This document shows positions 16,865-25,942 of a stretch of 64,000 nt of DNA, one piece after another (positions within the stretch are counted from its first letter, which is position 1; the number at the start of each line of letters is the position of its first letter). The stretch lies in the NCBI GenBank assembly GCA_017446265.1, contig JAFSRD010000027.1:124001-188000 (forward strand), read 5' to 3'. This DNA comes from Treponema sp. GTDB lineage: Bacteria; Spirochaetota; Spirochaetia; Treponematales; Treponemataceae. Below the pieces are notes generated by a model that was not told where the DNA came from, ran no database searches, and saw only the letters and a program-made list of their open reading frames with translations. A program made the translations under genes and the position numbers.

Positions 16865-16894
16865 AGTATATCACATACAAAACAATTTCGTAAA
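16865..16894 (-). promoter_or_regulatory. Promoter of the sugar-sensing operon, leaderless type
   Basis: On the minus strand TTTACG, an 18-nt spacer and TGATATACT (extended -10) are followed after 6 nt by the ATG at 16858. There is no room for a Shine-Dalgarno site. Confidence 0.6.
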
Positions 16895-16934
16895 CACACG
16901 GCAGCGTACTTGTTGTGGCGAATTCGAGACGCAG

Positions 16935-19499
16935 TTATTCCATAAACGGATTGTAGTCGAATGTTTCGTCACTCTGCATGTCGAGCGGCGTACTGCCAGG
17001 TTGCAGCAATATAGTGCCGCTTGCAATATCGGGATCGAGTTGGAGTGGAGACGGGTCGTACCGCTCCGCATAGCCAAAACCTGAACGGAACATTTCTCGT
17101 TGCAGACGGTCCATGAAAATTGCCGTCGTGTTGTTGTTTGCGTGGACAGTGCATGGTTCTGTCGGCACAGTGTCATTCAAAAACCATTGCGTTGTCGTAT
17201 GATTGCCGCATTCAGCAGTTGGAATTAAGCCAGTTTCAGAACAGACTGTTACGCGAATTACGCCGTCGGCAGGAGCGGTGAAATCACGCGATGGAACATC
17301 TTCGTGGACTTTTCCCATGAAGTCGCCCATTGCATGACCTGCAAGCGTTGCACCTGTAATATTGACTCCGAGCGATTTGTCACCTTTGTCAAAGCCAAAC
17401 CAGAATACTGAAGTGTAATATGGAGAGAATGCAACTGTCCAAGCGTCTTTCCAGTTTTGTGTCGTGCCTGTTTTTCCTGCAAGCGGAATTGTATACTTAC
17501 GGCCATTTTGCGCTGTGTATGTTGTTTTTCTATCTTGTCCTGCGAGCGTGCCGCTGCGCACCGTGTTTTCGAGCATGCGCGTCATCACATACGCTGTCTG
17601 CGGTGAAATGATTTGATTTGCACTTCCTTTCGCCTGCTGTGCTTTACGCAGTTCTAGCTCTGGATTGAGTATGATGTTTCCGTTTCTATCTTCTACCGTG
17701 CGGATTCCTATGGGAACAACTTCTTTACCACCGTTTGCAAAAATTGCGAATGCGCGTGCCATCTCTACAGGACGCACAGAAGGAGTGCCAAGTCCGATTG
17801 TATACACGGGAATAAATCTGCGTGCAGCCCATTCACTTTGCGGAATGCCGAGTAAACTTGTCGCACGCGTAATTGCCGCATCAAATCCAATTGCATCGAG
17901 CACTTTGATTGACGGCACATTCATGGAATGGGCGAGCGCATACCAGAGTTGCACGTTGCCTTCGTATATGCCGCGAAAGTTTTGCGGTATATACGGCGAA
18001 CCGTCTGATTTTCTGAATACAGTTGGCGTGTCTGATATAATAGTTGCGGGTGTAAGGCGTGCCGCGGTGATATATGTGTTGTTGATTCTTTCAGCGTCAA
18101 TTGCCGCAGAGTAGTACAGCGGCTTGAACGTGGAGCCTGGTTGAAAATACGACTGCGTTGCACGGATAAATTGATTGCTTTGGTCGTATTTACTGCCGCC
18201 AACAAGCGCAGTGATATACCCTGTATCATTTTCAATTGCAATCATGGTGCCTTCAATTGTTGTACGCTCATCCTGCTGCTGTGCAATTTTTGTGGCGGGA
18301 TTAACAATTTCAATCTTTATGTTTTCGAGACCGAACATGAGCGCGCACACATCAAGCACGGGATTGATGTGATTTACAAACGTATTCTGCGCATCTTTGC
18401 GCGTGCGTTCAGCAGAGAGCTTTATGCCCGGAAGATTGAACGTAAGCGACAAGAGTTCTGAAAGCGGTATGTACGGGCGAAATGTTGTTGAGGAACGGTT
18501 TGCCTGCTCACGCTGCCAATCCCTATTTGCACGTGCAATATATTGTTCCATTATCTCTTGCGCTGCCATTTGATGCGACAAGTTGAGCGTCGTGTTTACC
18601 GTGTATCCGCTTGTGTTGATGTCTTCAGAGCCATATATAAGCGTATTGAGTTCTCGCCGTATGTATTCGCTAAACCACGGAGCTTTGTCATCGCGCATAA
18701 AATATGCTGACGCGCTCGTGCGCGTATAGTCAAAGGTTGCCCAATAATCGTCAAATGAGTTGTCCGCGTCTTCTTTCGTGATATAGCCGTTGCTCACCAT
18801 AGTGTCGAGCACATTGCGCTGTCTGCTCATCGCTCTGTTCGGGTGGTCAAACGGGTTGTAGTACGCGGGATTTGAAAGTTGAATGACAAGGATTGCCGCT
18901 TCAGCTGGCGTCATTTCTGCAGCTTCGTGCCCAAAGTAATATTTTGAAGCAGCGCTTACACCGTATGTTCCTCCACCAAAATATATGCGGTTTAAATACG
19001 TTTCAAGTATTTCATTTTTTGAGCAGCGCCTTTCCATCTGGATTGCCCACCACAACTCTTTAATTTTTCTTCTAATGCTTATATCTGTTCTGTCGCAGTA
19101 TAGCGTGCCTGCAATCTGCTGCGTGAGCGTTGAGCCGCCGCCGAGCGAACGGCGCGTCAATTTTCCTACAACTGCGCGCATAATAGATTTTGCAGTAAAT
19201 CCACGATGCTCGTAAAAAACTCTGTCTTCTCGGGTTAGCAGCGTGTTTATCATAAGGCGCGGCAACTTTTCAAAGTGTATTATTTCACGCTTTTCATCTG
19301 ATGAGAATTCTGTTATTAACGCTCCGTTTATGTCGAGCAGGCGCGTAGGCAGCGCCGTTTCAAATTCAGTTATATATTCGCTGTTCTTGATGTTGCGCGT
19401 TTCAGAGAGCGCCCAACCGAGCATTCCGCCGAAAGTGAGCGCAAACACTCCGAGCAACGTAAGTTGAATTATTGTAGATTTTTTTATAGCTGTTTTCAT
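16935..19499 (-). CDS. Class A penicillin-binding protein 1A
   Basis: An 854-residue bifunctional cell-wall synthase. A membrane anchor at about 10-30 is followed by a GT51 glycosyltransferase domain (EDRVFYEHRGF, GGSTLTQQIAG, ILETYLNRIYFGGGTYG) and a transpeptidase domain with GSTFKPLYY (catalytic Ser and Lys), the SMN motif in AHSMNVPS, and KTGTTQNWKDAW. It polymerises and cross-links peptidoglycan at the outer face of the inner membrane. I chose ATG 19499 because a TATAAT box ends 8 nt upstream; an ATG at 19505 is only 2 nt from it. Upstream genes include a LysM-M23 peptidase, a fitting wall-remodelling neighbour. Confidence 0.93.
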   Translation of the reverse strand: MKTAIKKSTIIQLTLLGVFALTFGGMLGWALSETRNIKNSEYITEFETALPTRLLDINGALITEFSSDEKREIIHFEKLPRLMINTLLTREDRVFYEHRGFTAKSIMRAVVGKLTRRSLGGGSTLTQQIAGTLYCDRTDISIRRKIKELWWAIQMERRCSKNEILETYLNRIYFGGGTYGVSAASKYYFGHEAAEMTPAEAAILVIQLSNPAYYNPFDHPNRAMSRQRNVLDTMVSNGYITKEDADNSFDDYWATFDYTRTSASAYFMRDDKAPWFSEYIRRELNTLIYGSEDINTSGYTVNTTLNLSHQMAAQEIMEQYIARANRDWQREQANRSSTTFRPYIPLSELLSLTFNLPGIKLSAERTRKDAQNTFVNHINPVLDVCALMFGLENIKIEIVNPATKIAQQQDERTTIEGTMIAIENDTGYITALVGGSKYDQSNQFIRATQSYFQPGSTFKPLYYSAAIDAERINNTYITAARLTPATIISDTPTVFRKSDGSPYIPQNFRGIYEGNVQLWYALAHSMNVPSIKVLDAIGFDAAITRATSLLGIPQSEWAARRFIPVYTIGLGTPSVRPVEMARAFAIFANGGKEVVPIGIRTVEDRNGNIILNPELELRKAQQAKGSANQIISPQTAYVMTRMLENTVRSGTLAGQDRKTTYTAQNGRKYTIPLAGKTGTTQNWKDAWTVAFSPYYTSVFWFGFDKGDKSLGVNITGATLAGHAMGDFMGKVHEDVPSRDFTAPADGVIRVTVCSETGLIPTAECGNHTTTQWFLNDTVPTEPCTVHANNNTTAIFMDRLQREMFRSGFGYAERYDPSPLQLDPDIASGTILLQPGSTPLDMQSDETFDYNPFME

Positions 19500-19507
19500 C
19501 GTCATAG

Positions 19508-19536
19508 ATTATAAAGAAAGGAGCCGGAATACACAA
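19508..19536 (-). promoter_or_regulatory. Promoter of the PBP1A gene, near-leaderless
   Basis: TTGTGT and a perfect TATAAT (minus strand, 19513-19508) are 17 nt apart. The -10 box ends 8 nt before ATG 19499. Confidence 0.6.
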
Positions 19537-19566
19537 GTGCACGCCGGCCCCAGTGCCCATCAGGCA

Positions 19567-19603
19567 GTCGGAGGCATGGGTGGGAGGGGAAAATGCCTCC
19601 GAC
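19567..19603. other. Hairpin with G-rich loop
   Basis: A perfect 11-bp inverted repeat (GTCGGAGGCAT and its complement) encloses a 15-nt loop containing the runs GGG, GGG and GGGG on the plus strand. On the plus strand it is followed by ATTTTAA, a weak T-run; on the minus strand there is none. Bases 19553-19558 can pair with 19576-19581, giving an alternative fold. It lies between the minus-strand envelope gene and the PBP1A promoter. The role is unknown. Confidence 0.6.
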
Positions 19604-19740
19604 ATTTTAAGTATCGACTAAAAACGCAAAAAAGATAATAGGATTTGCAAAGATTTTGCGCGTGCGCGCCGTGTGTACGCTCGTATCAGCAAAATTCGTG
19701 TGATTTTCCCGTGCGCGCTCGCAGGTTGCCTATTGGCATC

Positions 19741-20721
19741 TTATTCTTCGGCAATGTCAACATCTACCGCAAGCGAAGCGGTGTACGACTTGCCTTTTTG
19801 CATAGTGAATGTGCGCACTACTTCGTAATCGCCCATGAGAAAGCGCACTGTGTGCTCGCCTTCTGCAATTTCAAATTCTTTTCCAAATACGCTGCATTTT
19901 TCGTCATCAAGATAGACTATTGTGTTTGCAGGAGCAGTAATGAGCAGTGTTGGCGTTACGCTTTTAAGTTGTACGACAAGTTCTGTCGTCTTTGCTTGGT
20001 CAACGCGCACAGTGCGCGTTTCGTTACGGTAAAATTCTGAAACAATGCTTACGTTGTGAATGCCGCTTGGCAGAATCCAACTGTCGTCTGTGAGTGTTGC
20101 TTGCGTATCGTCAATGAACAGCATGTACGGCAACAGTTCGTCACCCGGATATGTTGTGGAAATAAGCAACTTTCCTTTGTTGTTCAAAATCGGTTTTACA
20201 GAAATCTTAAGCGCAGCGTTTATTGTCTCATCGGGAATTCCTTTCATTGCAGGCTGCAGGCGAATAAACACAAACCCGCGCTTTATGTCGGGAACGACTG
20301 CGAGTTTTACTGCGTATGGGCTTTCTTTAAATGAACTTGCAGCAAAAAGCGGAATCTGCACTGTCCAGGATCGGCGGGCGGGAAGCGGACTTACATATGC
20401 GCGCGTGCCGCTGTAATCTATCTGCGAAACGCGTGGAGCAGGCGTTATGTCGTTGTATAGAGAAAATGCAACTGAACCTTGCCACGCTGCAACTTCGTCA
20501 GGAATCGCTATTTTTATTTCAATGCCTTCAAGGTACGTTGTGTCGTCTGGCAGAAAAATGACAATGCTGTCATTTATGCCCGATATGAGCGTCTGTTCAT
20601 TTTGCATTGTTCCAGTAAGTTGCACGGGAAGCAATTTGCGTATGCGGAACGTCTCGCAAAAAAGCGGCACGCTTATTATGGAGAAAATGAATAATTTAAA
20701 AAACACACTCCTTTTGTACAT
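19741..20721 (-). CDS. Exported protein with PEGA-like C-terminal domains
   Basis: A 326-residue exported protein of unknown function. An N-terminal hydrophobic segment (KLFIFSIISVPLFC) acts as a signal peptide. The rest is predicted beta-rich. The C-terminal third resembles PEGA domains, with TPTLLITAPANTIVYLDDE and EIAEGEHTVRFLMGDYE matching the usual pattern of a small sandwich that displays a YLDG-like turn. PEGA domains often occur in surface or envelope proteins. It starts 5 nt after the stop of the LysM-M23 peptidase gene, so both are likely made together and may act at the wall. Confidence 0.8.
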   Translation of the reverse strand: MYKRSVFFKLFIFSIISVPLFCETFRIRKLLPVQLTGTMQNEQTLISGINDSIVIFLPDDTTYLEGIEIKIAIPDEVAAWQGSVAFSLYNDITPAPRVSQIDYSGTRAYVSPLPARRSWTVQIPLFAASSFKESPYAVKLAVVPDIKRGFVFIRLQPAMKGIPDETINAALKISVKPILNNKGKLLISTTYPGDELLPYMLFIDDTQATLTDDSWILPSGIHNVSIVSEFYRNETRTVRVDQAKTTELVVQLKSVTPTLLITAPANTIVYLDDEKCSVFGKEFEIAEGEHTVRFLMGDYEVVRTFTMQKGKSYTASLAVDVDIAEE

Positions 20722-20726
20722 ATCGC

Positions 20727-21677
20727 CTATCTCTTCGGCAAAAGCCTGCTGGGGTCTGTTGAAACGCCGTTTACGCGAATCTCAAAATGCAAGTGCGGAC
20801 CTGTCGCAAGCCCCGTTTGACCGACAAGCCCAATCTGCGTTCTGCCCAAAATAACATCGCCCGTGCTTACCGCAATATTTGAAAGATGCGCATACACGCT
20901 CTCCATGCCGTTGTTGTGCCGTATAATTACGTAGTTGCCGTACACAGGGTTGTTGTACACACAGTTTGTTACGCTGCCGCCTTTGCATGAATACACGGGA
21001 ACGCCTTCAGGAGCTGCTAAATCTATGCCGCGGTGAAACTGCATGTCGCCAGAAAAGGGATTTTTTCTCATGCCGTATGCAGAAGAAAGCCAGAAAGAAT
21101 CAAGCGGCATTTTAAAATCAGCGTCGAGAAAAAACGCGCGTTCTGTCGGACTGAATCGTTCTCCGGGTAAAAAATAAAACAGCCTGTCATGAATAGTATA
21201 CCATGTTTTCGATTTTTTTTCTATTGTCAATGCGTATTTTTTTTCAAGAAGAATTTCGATAGATGACGCAGGTTGCTCGCATACAAATATGCCTGAAAAT
21301 GTCGGTATGACAAGCGTTCTGCCGTTGAGCAAGTCGTCTACGTTTGCAATGGCGTTTGCTGTTGCAATCGTTTCGTACGGAATAACGCAGCGCGCAGCTA
21401 TTTTCATAAGCGTGTCATCTTTTTGCGCAGTATATGCGTAAAACTGCGCGTTGAGTTGTTTCCCGCCTGCGTGCTGCCTGTAGTTGAATTCAACATCATC
21501 GCAGAACTGTTTGAACACTTCATCGCGCGAGGAGAGTTGCGGTATGCGTGGAAGTTTTTTTTCATCGAGCGTGATTATGTTTTTGGCAAGTTCGCTGTCT
21601 TGTTGAGAAAAAATCGGCTGTATAAAAATTGCTATGAATAAAAAAACTGACGATATGATGGAAAAGCGTTTTATCAT
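20727..21677 (-). CDS. LysM-M23 family metallopeptidase
   Basis: A 316-residue exported peptidoglycan hydrolase or regulator. The start at 21677 gives a signal peptide (MIKRFSIISSVFLF... ending near IFSQ). Residues about 70-125 form a LysM-like domain (KDDTLMKIAARCVIPYETI, NGRTLVIPT). The C-terminal 120 residues form an M23 domain with the zinc ligands in HRGIDLAAPEG and HLHFE and the second-site His in YAHLS; all key residues are present, so it should be catalytically active. It overlaps the upstream membrane-protein gene by 4 nt and precedes the PEGA protein by 5 nt. The 55 residues upstream of 21677 are not protein-like. Confidence 0.9.
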   Translation of the reverse strand: MIKRFSIISSVFLFIAIFIQPIFSQQDSELAKNIITLDEKKLPRIPQLSSRDEVFKQFCDDVEFNYRQHAGGKQLNAQFYAYTAQKDDTLMKIAARCVIPYETIATANAIANVDDLLNGRTLVIPTFSGIFVCEQPASSIEILLEKKYALTIEKKSKTWYTIHDRLFYFLPGERFSPTERAFFLDADFKMPLDSFWLSSAYGMRKNPFSGDMQFHRGIDLAAPEGVPVYSCKGGSVTNCVYNNPVYGNYVIIRHNNGMESVYAHLSNIAVSTGDVILGRTQIGLVGQTGLATGPHLHFEIRVNGVSTDPSRLLPKR

Positions 21678-22057
21678 CGTGTGTTTGAAAAAAAGTGTGA
21701 ACAAGCAATATATGCTGCGGGAGTGAGCAGCGCAATGAAAATGGCGATAATGCGCAGTTCGTTGAAAACAAAAAAGACGACAAGCGCCGCGCCTCCAATG
21801 AGAATTACGCTGTGAAGTATCGCCCGCACCATGCTTTTCCACGATGATTTTTTTACCGCTGCAACGATTTTATATACGACGAACATTGTAATAAGCATGA
21901 GCACTGCGCGCGTGTACCACAACGGCTGTGCTGTTGCAAAGAGCCACAGCGGATAGACGATTGCACATCCTGTGAGCACGCATGCTGCTGCAAGCATAAC
22001 AGCTTTGCCTGCTGATGAAAATGATTTTAGTATTGATGTTCCTATATGATTAATCAT
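21674..22057 (-). CDS. Small integral membrane protein, unknown
   Basis: About 127 residues with three to four hydrophobic segments (AVMLAAACVLTGCAIVYPLWLF, AVLMLITMFVVYKIVAAV, SVILIGGAALVVFFVF, IIAIFIALLTPAAYIA). No family is recognised. The stop overlaps the M23 peptidase start by 4 nt, so it heads that operon. The start is uncertain: ATG 22057 has no ribosome site and lies just past the ferredoxin terminator; a GTG at 22081 is an in-frame alternative inside the hairpin. It could be read from transcripts passing the terminator. Confidence 0.65.
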   Translation of the reverse strand: MINHIGTSILKSFSSAGKAVMLAAACVLTGCAIVYPLWLFATAQPLWYTRAVLMLITMFVVYKIVAAVKKSSWKSMVRAILHSVILIGGAALVVFFVFNELRIIAIFIALLTPAAYIACSHFFSNTR

Positions 22058-22065
22058 AATTGTGC

Positions 22066-22108
22066 AAAAAAATCGGAACACGCGAGCATGCCCTCATGTT
22101 CCGATTTT
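22066..22108 (-). terminator. Intrinsic terminator of the ferredoxin gene
   Basis: A 12-bp perfect stem (AAAATCGGAACA at 22069-22080 with TGTTCCGATTTT at 22097-22108) is followed on the minus strand by a run of seven T. It begins 15 nt after the ferredoxin stop. Confidence 0.85.
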
Positions 22109-22122
22109 GTAAAAATAAAAGC

Positions 22123-22296
22123 TTACGCTTCCGAGATTGCCGATGTTGGGCATACTCCTACACATGTGCCACAACTGATGCATGTTGCTTCATCAATAAC
22201 GCGTGCATTGTCAACTTCTGAAATTGCTCCTACCGGGCAATCTGGTTCGCATGTTCCGCAATTGACGCATGCTGATTTCTCAATTTTGTACGCCAT
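22123..22296 (-). CDS. 2[4Fe-4S] ferredoxin
   Basis: A 57-residue ferredoxin that carries electrons at low potential in the cytoplasm. Both clusters have complete ligands: Cys10, 13, 16 and 20 (C-VNC-GTC-EPDCP) and Cys39, 42, 45 and 49 (C-ISC-GTC-VGVCP). The sequence has the near-perfect internal symmetry of clostridial-type ferredoxins. The ATG is preceded by AGGAGA with 5 nt spacing, and a strong terminator follows, so it is a single-gene unit. It likely serves pyruvate:ferredoxin oxidoreductase or a similar anaerobic enzyme encoded elsewhere. It is divergent from deoC. Confidence 0.95.
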   Translation of the reverse strand: MAYKIEKSACVNCGTCEPDCPVGAISEVDNARVIDEATCISCGTCVGVCPTSAISEA

Positions 22297-22356
22297 AGTG
22301 TTCTCCTGTATAGCATGATATGTGAGCTGCCACAGCTCGCCAACTATTTTACACTA

Positions 22357-22386
22357 TTGTCGAAAACCGCGCAAGCCTGTTATAAT
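22357..22386 (+). promoter_or_regulatory. deoC promoter
   Basis: TTGTCG and a perfect TATAAT are 18 nt apart. The predicted start near 22393 leaves a leader of about 32 nt that contains GGAGG at 22414-22418. A small inverted repeat GAGCTG-CCA-CAGCTC lies just upstream at 22324-22338, between deoC and the divergent ferredoxin gene. Confidence 0.7.
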
Positions 22387-22424
22387 AAAAATTATTAAAG
22401 AATGACTGCAAATGGAGGCATGCG

Positions 22425-23159
22425 ATGAAAAAAGAAATAATCGCTTCAATGATTGACCATACGCTTCTTGCTCCAGAAGCTGGTGTAAAAAAGATACAGT
22501 TGCTTTGTGCTGACGCAAAAAAATATCACTTTGCATCTGTGTGCATCAATCCTGTGTATGTGAAAACTGCTGCCACCGAGCTAGCAGGCTCTGGCGTCCG
22601 TGTGTGCACTGTTGTCGGCTTTCCGCTTGGAGCTGTTTTGAGCGAAGATAAAGCGAAAGAGACGGAACATGCAATAGCAGATGGCGCAGATGAAATTGAT
22701 ATGGTTATAAATATTGGAGCTGCCTGTGACAGCCGTTTTGACGTTGTAGAAGAAGATATTGCTGCTGTTGTAAAAGCAGCACGCTGCGCTGGAGAAAAAG
22801 AAGGCAAGTCTATCGTCGTCAAAGTAATTCTTGAAACGTGTTTTTTAGATGATGAAGTTGTTGCAGCGTGCTGCATGTGTGCGCAAAAAGCCGGTGCAGA
22901 TTTTGTCAAGACATCAACAGGGTTTGCAATGCCAAAAGACGCAGACGGCAAACTGCTTCCAAACGGCGCAACCGTTCATCATGTTGCACTTATGCGGAAA
23001 ACTGTTGGAACTGCACTCGGCGTAAAAGCGAGCGGCGGCATACGTTCTGTTTCAGATGCAGTTCACATGCTTGAAGCAGGCGCAAACAGGCTTGGCACAT
23101 CAAGCGGTGTAAAAATCGTTGAAGCGTGGGATGAGTCGCTTGCACTAGCGGGATATTGA
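22425..23159 (+). CDS. deoC: Deoxyribose-phosphate aldolase
   Basis: A 244-residue class I aldolase (EC 4.1.2.4) that splits 2-deoxyribose 5-phosphate into glyceraldehyde 3-phosphate and acetaldehyde in deoxynucleoside breakdown. The start has GGAGG 6 nt upstream. Family motifs are clear: SMIDHTLLAPEA at the N-terminus, VCTVVGFPLGA, the Lys in VVKVILET that tunes the active site, and the Schiff-base Lys in DFVKTSTGF. The length is normal. It has its own promoter and no operon partner; other nucleoside genes are not in the window. Confidence 0.96.
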   Translation: MKKEIIASMIDHTLLAPEAGVKKIQLLCADAKKYHFASVCINPVYVKTAATELAGSGVRVCTVVGFPLGAVLSEDKAKETEHAIADGADEIDMVINIGAACDSRFDVVEEDIAAVVKAARCAGEKEGKSIVVKVILETCFLDDEVVAACCMCAQKAGADFVKTSTGFAMPKDADGKLLPNGATVHHVALMRKTVGTALGVKASGGIRSVSDAVHMLEAGANRLGTSSGVKIVEAWDESLALAGY

Positions 23160-23226
23160 TTCGTGCGGAGGGTGCATGCCCCGATGTTCGCATTGAAATG
23201 AGGGAATGTACCCGACTGTGGCGCTT

Positions 23227-25923
23227 TTATGCTTTTGCCGCGCGTATCTCTTTTATCGTATAGTTGTAATTGTGCTCGTTTATTGAGAATGCGACAGTTT
23301 CTCCGACTTTTTTGTCGAGCAGCGCGTTTCCAAACGGCGACATGTACGAAATCACGTTGTTGTCAGGGTCTGATTCCCACGGACCGAGTATGGTGAACAC
23401 TTCGTCATTGCCCGTGTCGTTGTTGTGCAGTGTAACAACAGTTGAAAACGAAACGAACGCTGTTGTGATTGTAGACGGATCAAACACGACAGCGCGGTTG
23501 AGTTCCTCTTGCAGTTTTGAAAGTGTTATTGCAAGGTAGTGCTGATGCTCGCGTGCTGCCTTATATTCTGCGTTTTCCTTTAAGTCGCCTTGAGCGCGCG
23601 CTTCTCCAATCTCTTTTGCGTTTTCAGGCATTTCCACTGACTGAATGCGCTCAATCTGCGCTTTCTTCTCTTCAAGCTTTTTCTCTGTAACGATAAGGCC
23701 GTACCGCTGCCGTGCCTTTTCCTCATTCACTTGAAATTTAAAGTCAGGATGTTTTTCGAGGATTTTGTTGCGCAGTTGTGCAGTGTATGTTGCATTTAAA
23801 TCTGCAATATCTGCAACGAGCGTGTACAACCGTTCGACAGTGTCCTCATCGTTTTGCAGCATGTAGTTGATAAGCACATCGTCTTTGAACAACAGTTGTG
23901 TTGCCGCTTTGTTTATTTTTTTGTTTTCAGTTGTATTTACGTGATTGTTAATTTCGCGGAATGAAAGCTCCACAATATTTATGAGCGCAATAAGCTGGCG
24001 CTCGTATGCCACAGAATCTTTGAACCATTGTTTGTCTTGGCATTCGCGGAAAAAGAACAGCACCGCCTGCCTGTTGTCTTTAAAATTGTCAAAGCAGTTT
24101 GCTGCAAGCCGTTGCACCATATCCTCTTTTCCTGCGTTGATGAGCGATGCGAGCATTGCCCCGTCGAGCACTGTTGGAAAGAGGCGCACATATTGCTTGT
24201 CCCAGTCGGGAAGTTGTTTTACATTTTTTATAAAGTCGTGGCGCAACGTTGTATTTTTTGTGTCTTTCAATTCAAGGTACATCTTGCGTGGTTCTTCAAT
24301 TTTGTCGTATATATCTTTGAACGTATACTTTATCTGATACATTGCCGACGGCACAATGCTGTTGATTTTTTGCACGGTAAGGAATGAAGCGAGCACTTGT
24401 TCATTGACGTGCGAAATTGATTTGACAAAGCCAATAAAATAGGCGAGCATTTCACTGAATGATTCGCTGCTCTTGTCTGTTTCATCGTTTTCTATAAATT
24501 TCATGAGTGTATCTATCCGCTGCCATATTTGCTTTTGCGCCTTGAATTCGTTTGCAAGCTTTATGTCTGCGCTTACACCCTGCTCGCGTACTATATACAT
24601 GTTCGGGTCGTTTATGTCTATGCCGAACGATGGGTCTGTCTCAAGGATTCTTTTTGCCGTCGTGCTCCACGACGTCCATTCGCTCTGAGTGAGAACAGCA
24701 GGTACAAGTTCCGTCTTGATGTGTTTGATGTCGCAACGGTTGCCAAAACTTTTAATAACTGTTTTGAGCGTCCATATCTTGTCGCTCTTCACCATTTTTG
24801 CAAGTTCATCGCGTTTCTTTGTAGCTTTGAGCACCCAGATGTGATTTTCTGAAAGCGGCGTAAGCGCGTCAACTGCCATTTTGAGCGCCATGTCGCGAAC
24901 GCCGTATTTTTTCCCAAAGTTGATAGTGAGCATGTCGTCCGAAACTTTGCGGATAATGCCGACACCCCATGAGCGATGAAATACGTAGCTCTTTGCATCA
25001 AATGCGATGTGTTTTTCAAAGTCATTTATCGCTTCAAATACGTTGCGAAAATTTTGCGTAAGATTTGATGAGCGTATGTAATTTTCGAGATTGTTCCGCT
25101 CAGCATATTTGCCGCGATAGCATTCTACAAGTTCTTTGCGTGCCCATGTGTCGTGCGCGTCGACGTCGAGAATCTGCTTCAATATGTCTATTGCAGTATC
25201 CCATTTTTTGTTGTCTTTATACCATGTGTACAATTCTTGCATGAGAATGGCGCTTCTGTCCTCGCTAATTGTCTTCGCTATTTTCCGTTTTGCGAGCATG
25301 AAGAAATCAATTTCTTCGGGAATAAACTGGACAAGTTTGGACCATGTTTCCTTTACTGCATTCATGTTTTTTGCATTTATGTAGCGCAGATGGGCTTTTT
25401 TATAATAATCTATTGCAGTGTCGATGTCGTTTTTTTCTTCATAATGCTCTGCGAGCAGTTTTGCCAAATCAGCCTCTTCAAAGTCGAGTTTAACAAGCTT
25501 TTCGTACAACTCCCATACTTTTTCGTTGTTATCTGCACGATAATATGAAGCGAGCGTATGCAGCTCAAATTTATTGTTTGCGTCGTCATCGAGAATCGTT
25601 TCGCACAAGTAGACGACAATATTTTCCTTATGATTTTTTTGAAAAATATCTACTAAGTTTTCAAGCGCGGAGTTGTCGAGCGTGTCGTTGTAAAGCGAAA
25701 TCATGCCGGAGATGTAAAGCGCAATGATGCTGTCTTTTGTGTGCGCAAGATGTTCGTCGCAGACTTGCTGCACTTCGACGGTGCAGCGGGCAGCGCGCGC
25801 ATGTTCAACAATTTCGGCAAGCCCCATAAGATTATTTTTAGTGTAATTACTGATTGTCGATCTTGTCCAGGTTTCTTCCTTCAGCATGTCTTGCACTTGT
25901 TTTACGATATCTGTATCAGCCAT
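23227..25923 (-). CDS. greA: Giant GreA: transcript-cleavage factor fused to a repeat-rich N-terminal region
   Basis: An 898-residue protein, against about 158 for ordinary GreA. The last 160 residues are a full GreA: a coiled-coil finger with the acidic tip in ARAQGDLKENAEYKAA and the C-terminal globe ending with SPFGNALLDKKVGETVAF, so relief of stalled RNA polymerase by transcript cleavage should be retained. The first 700 residues are helical and repeat-like (TPR style around 110-270) with a small HRSWGVGIIRKVSDDMLTIN element resembling a KOW/CarD-type beta fold near residue 320. AAGGAG precedes the ATG. This layout is known to me from treponemes. What the N-terminal region binds is unknown. 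Confidence 0.9.
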   Translation of the reverse strand: MADTDIVKQVQDMLKEETWTRSTISNYTKNNLMGLAEIVEHARAARCTVEVQQVCDEHLAHTKDSIIALYISGMISLYNDTLDNSALENLVDIFQKNHKENIVVYLCETILDDDANNKFELHTLASYYRADNNEKVWELYEKLVKLDFEEADLAKLLAEHYEEKNDIDTAIDYYKKAHLRYINAKNMNAVKETWSKLVQFIPEEIDFFMLAKRKIAKTISEDRSAILMQELYTWYKDNKKWDTAIDILKQILDVDAHDTWARKELVECYRGKYAERNNLENYIRSSNLTQNFRNVFEAINDFEKHIAFDAKSYVFHRSWGVGIIRKVSDDMLTINFGKKYGVRDMALKMAVDALTPLSENHIWVLKATKKRDELAKMVKSDKIWTLKTVIKSFGNRCDIKHIKTELVPAVLTQSEWTSWSTTAKRILETDPSFGIDINDPNMYIVREQGVSADIKLANEFKAQKQIWQRIDTLMKFIENDETDKSSESFSEMLAYFIGFVKSISHVNEQVLASFLTVQKINSIVPSAMYQIKYTFKDIYDKIEEPRKMYLELKDTKNTTLRHDFIKNVKQLPDWDKQYVRLFPTVLDGAMLASLINAGKEDMVQRLAANCFDNFKDNRQAVLFFFRECQDKQWFKDSVAYERQLIALINIVELSFREINNHVNTTENKKINKAATQLLFKDDVLINYMLQNDEDTVERLYTLVADIADLNATYTAQLRNKILEKHPDFKFQVNEEKARQRYGLIVTEKKLEEKKAQIERIQSVEMPENAKEIGEARAQGDLKENAEYKAAREHQHYLAITLSKLQEELNRAVVFDPSTITTAFVSFSTVVTLHNNDTGNDEVFTILGPWESDPDNNVISYMSPFGNALLDKKVGETVAFSINEHNYNYTIKEIRAAKA

Positions 25924-25942
25924 ATAACACTCCTTATGGTAC

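Noticed and set aside
19506-19740. Possible small structured RNA (SRP RNA or tmRNA) upstream of PBP1A
   Set aside because: The conserved SRP tetraloop and GGTC..GGAAGG motifs and any tmRNA tag frame are absent; only one hairpin is supported.
21678-21842. Extended N-terminus of the M23 peptidase
   Set aside because: The residues overlap the upstream membrane-protein gene in another frame and hide a good signal peptide.
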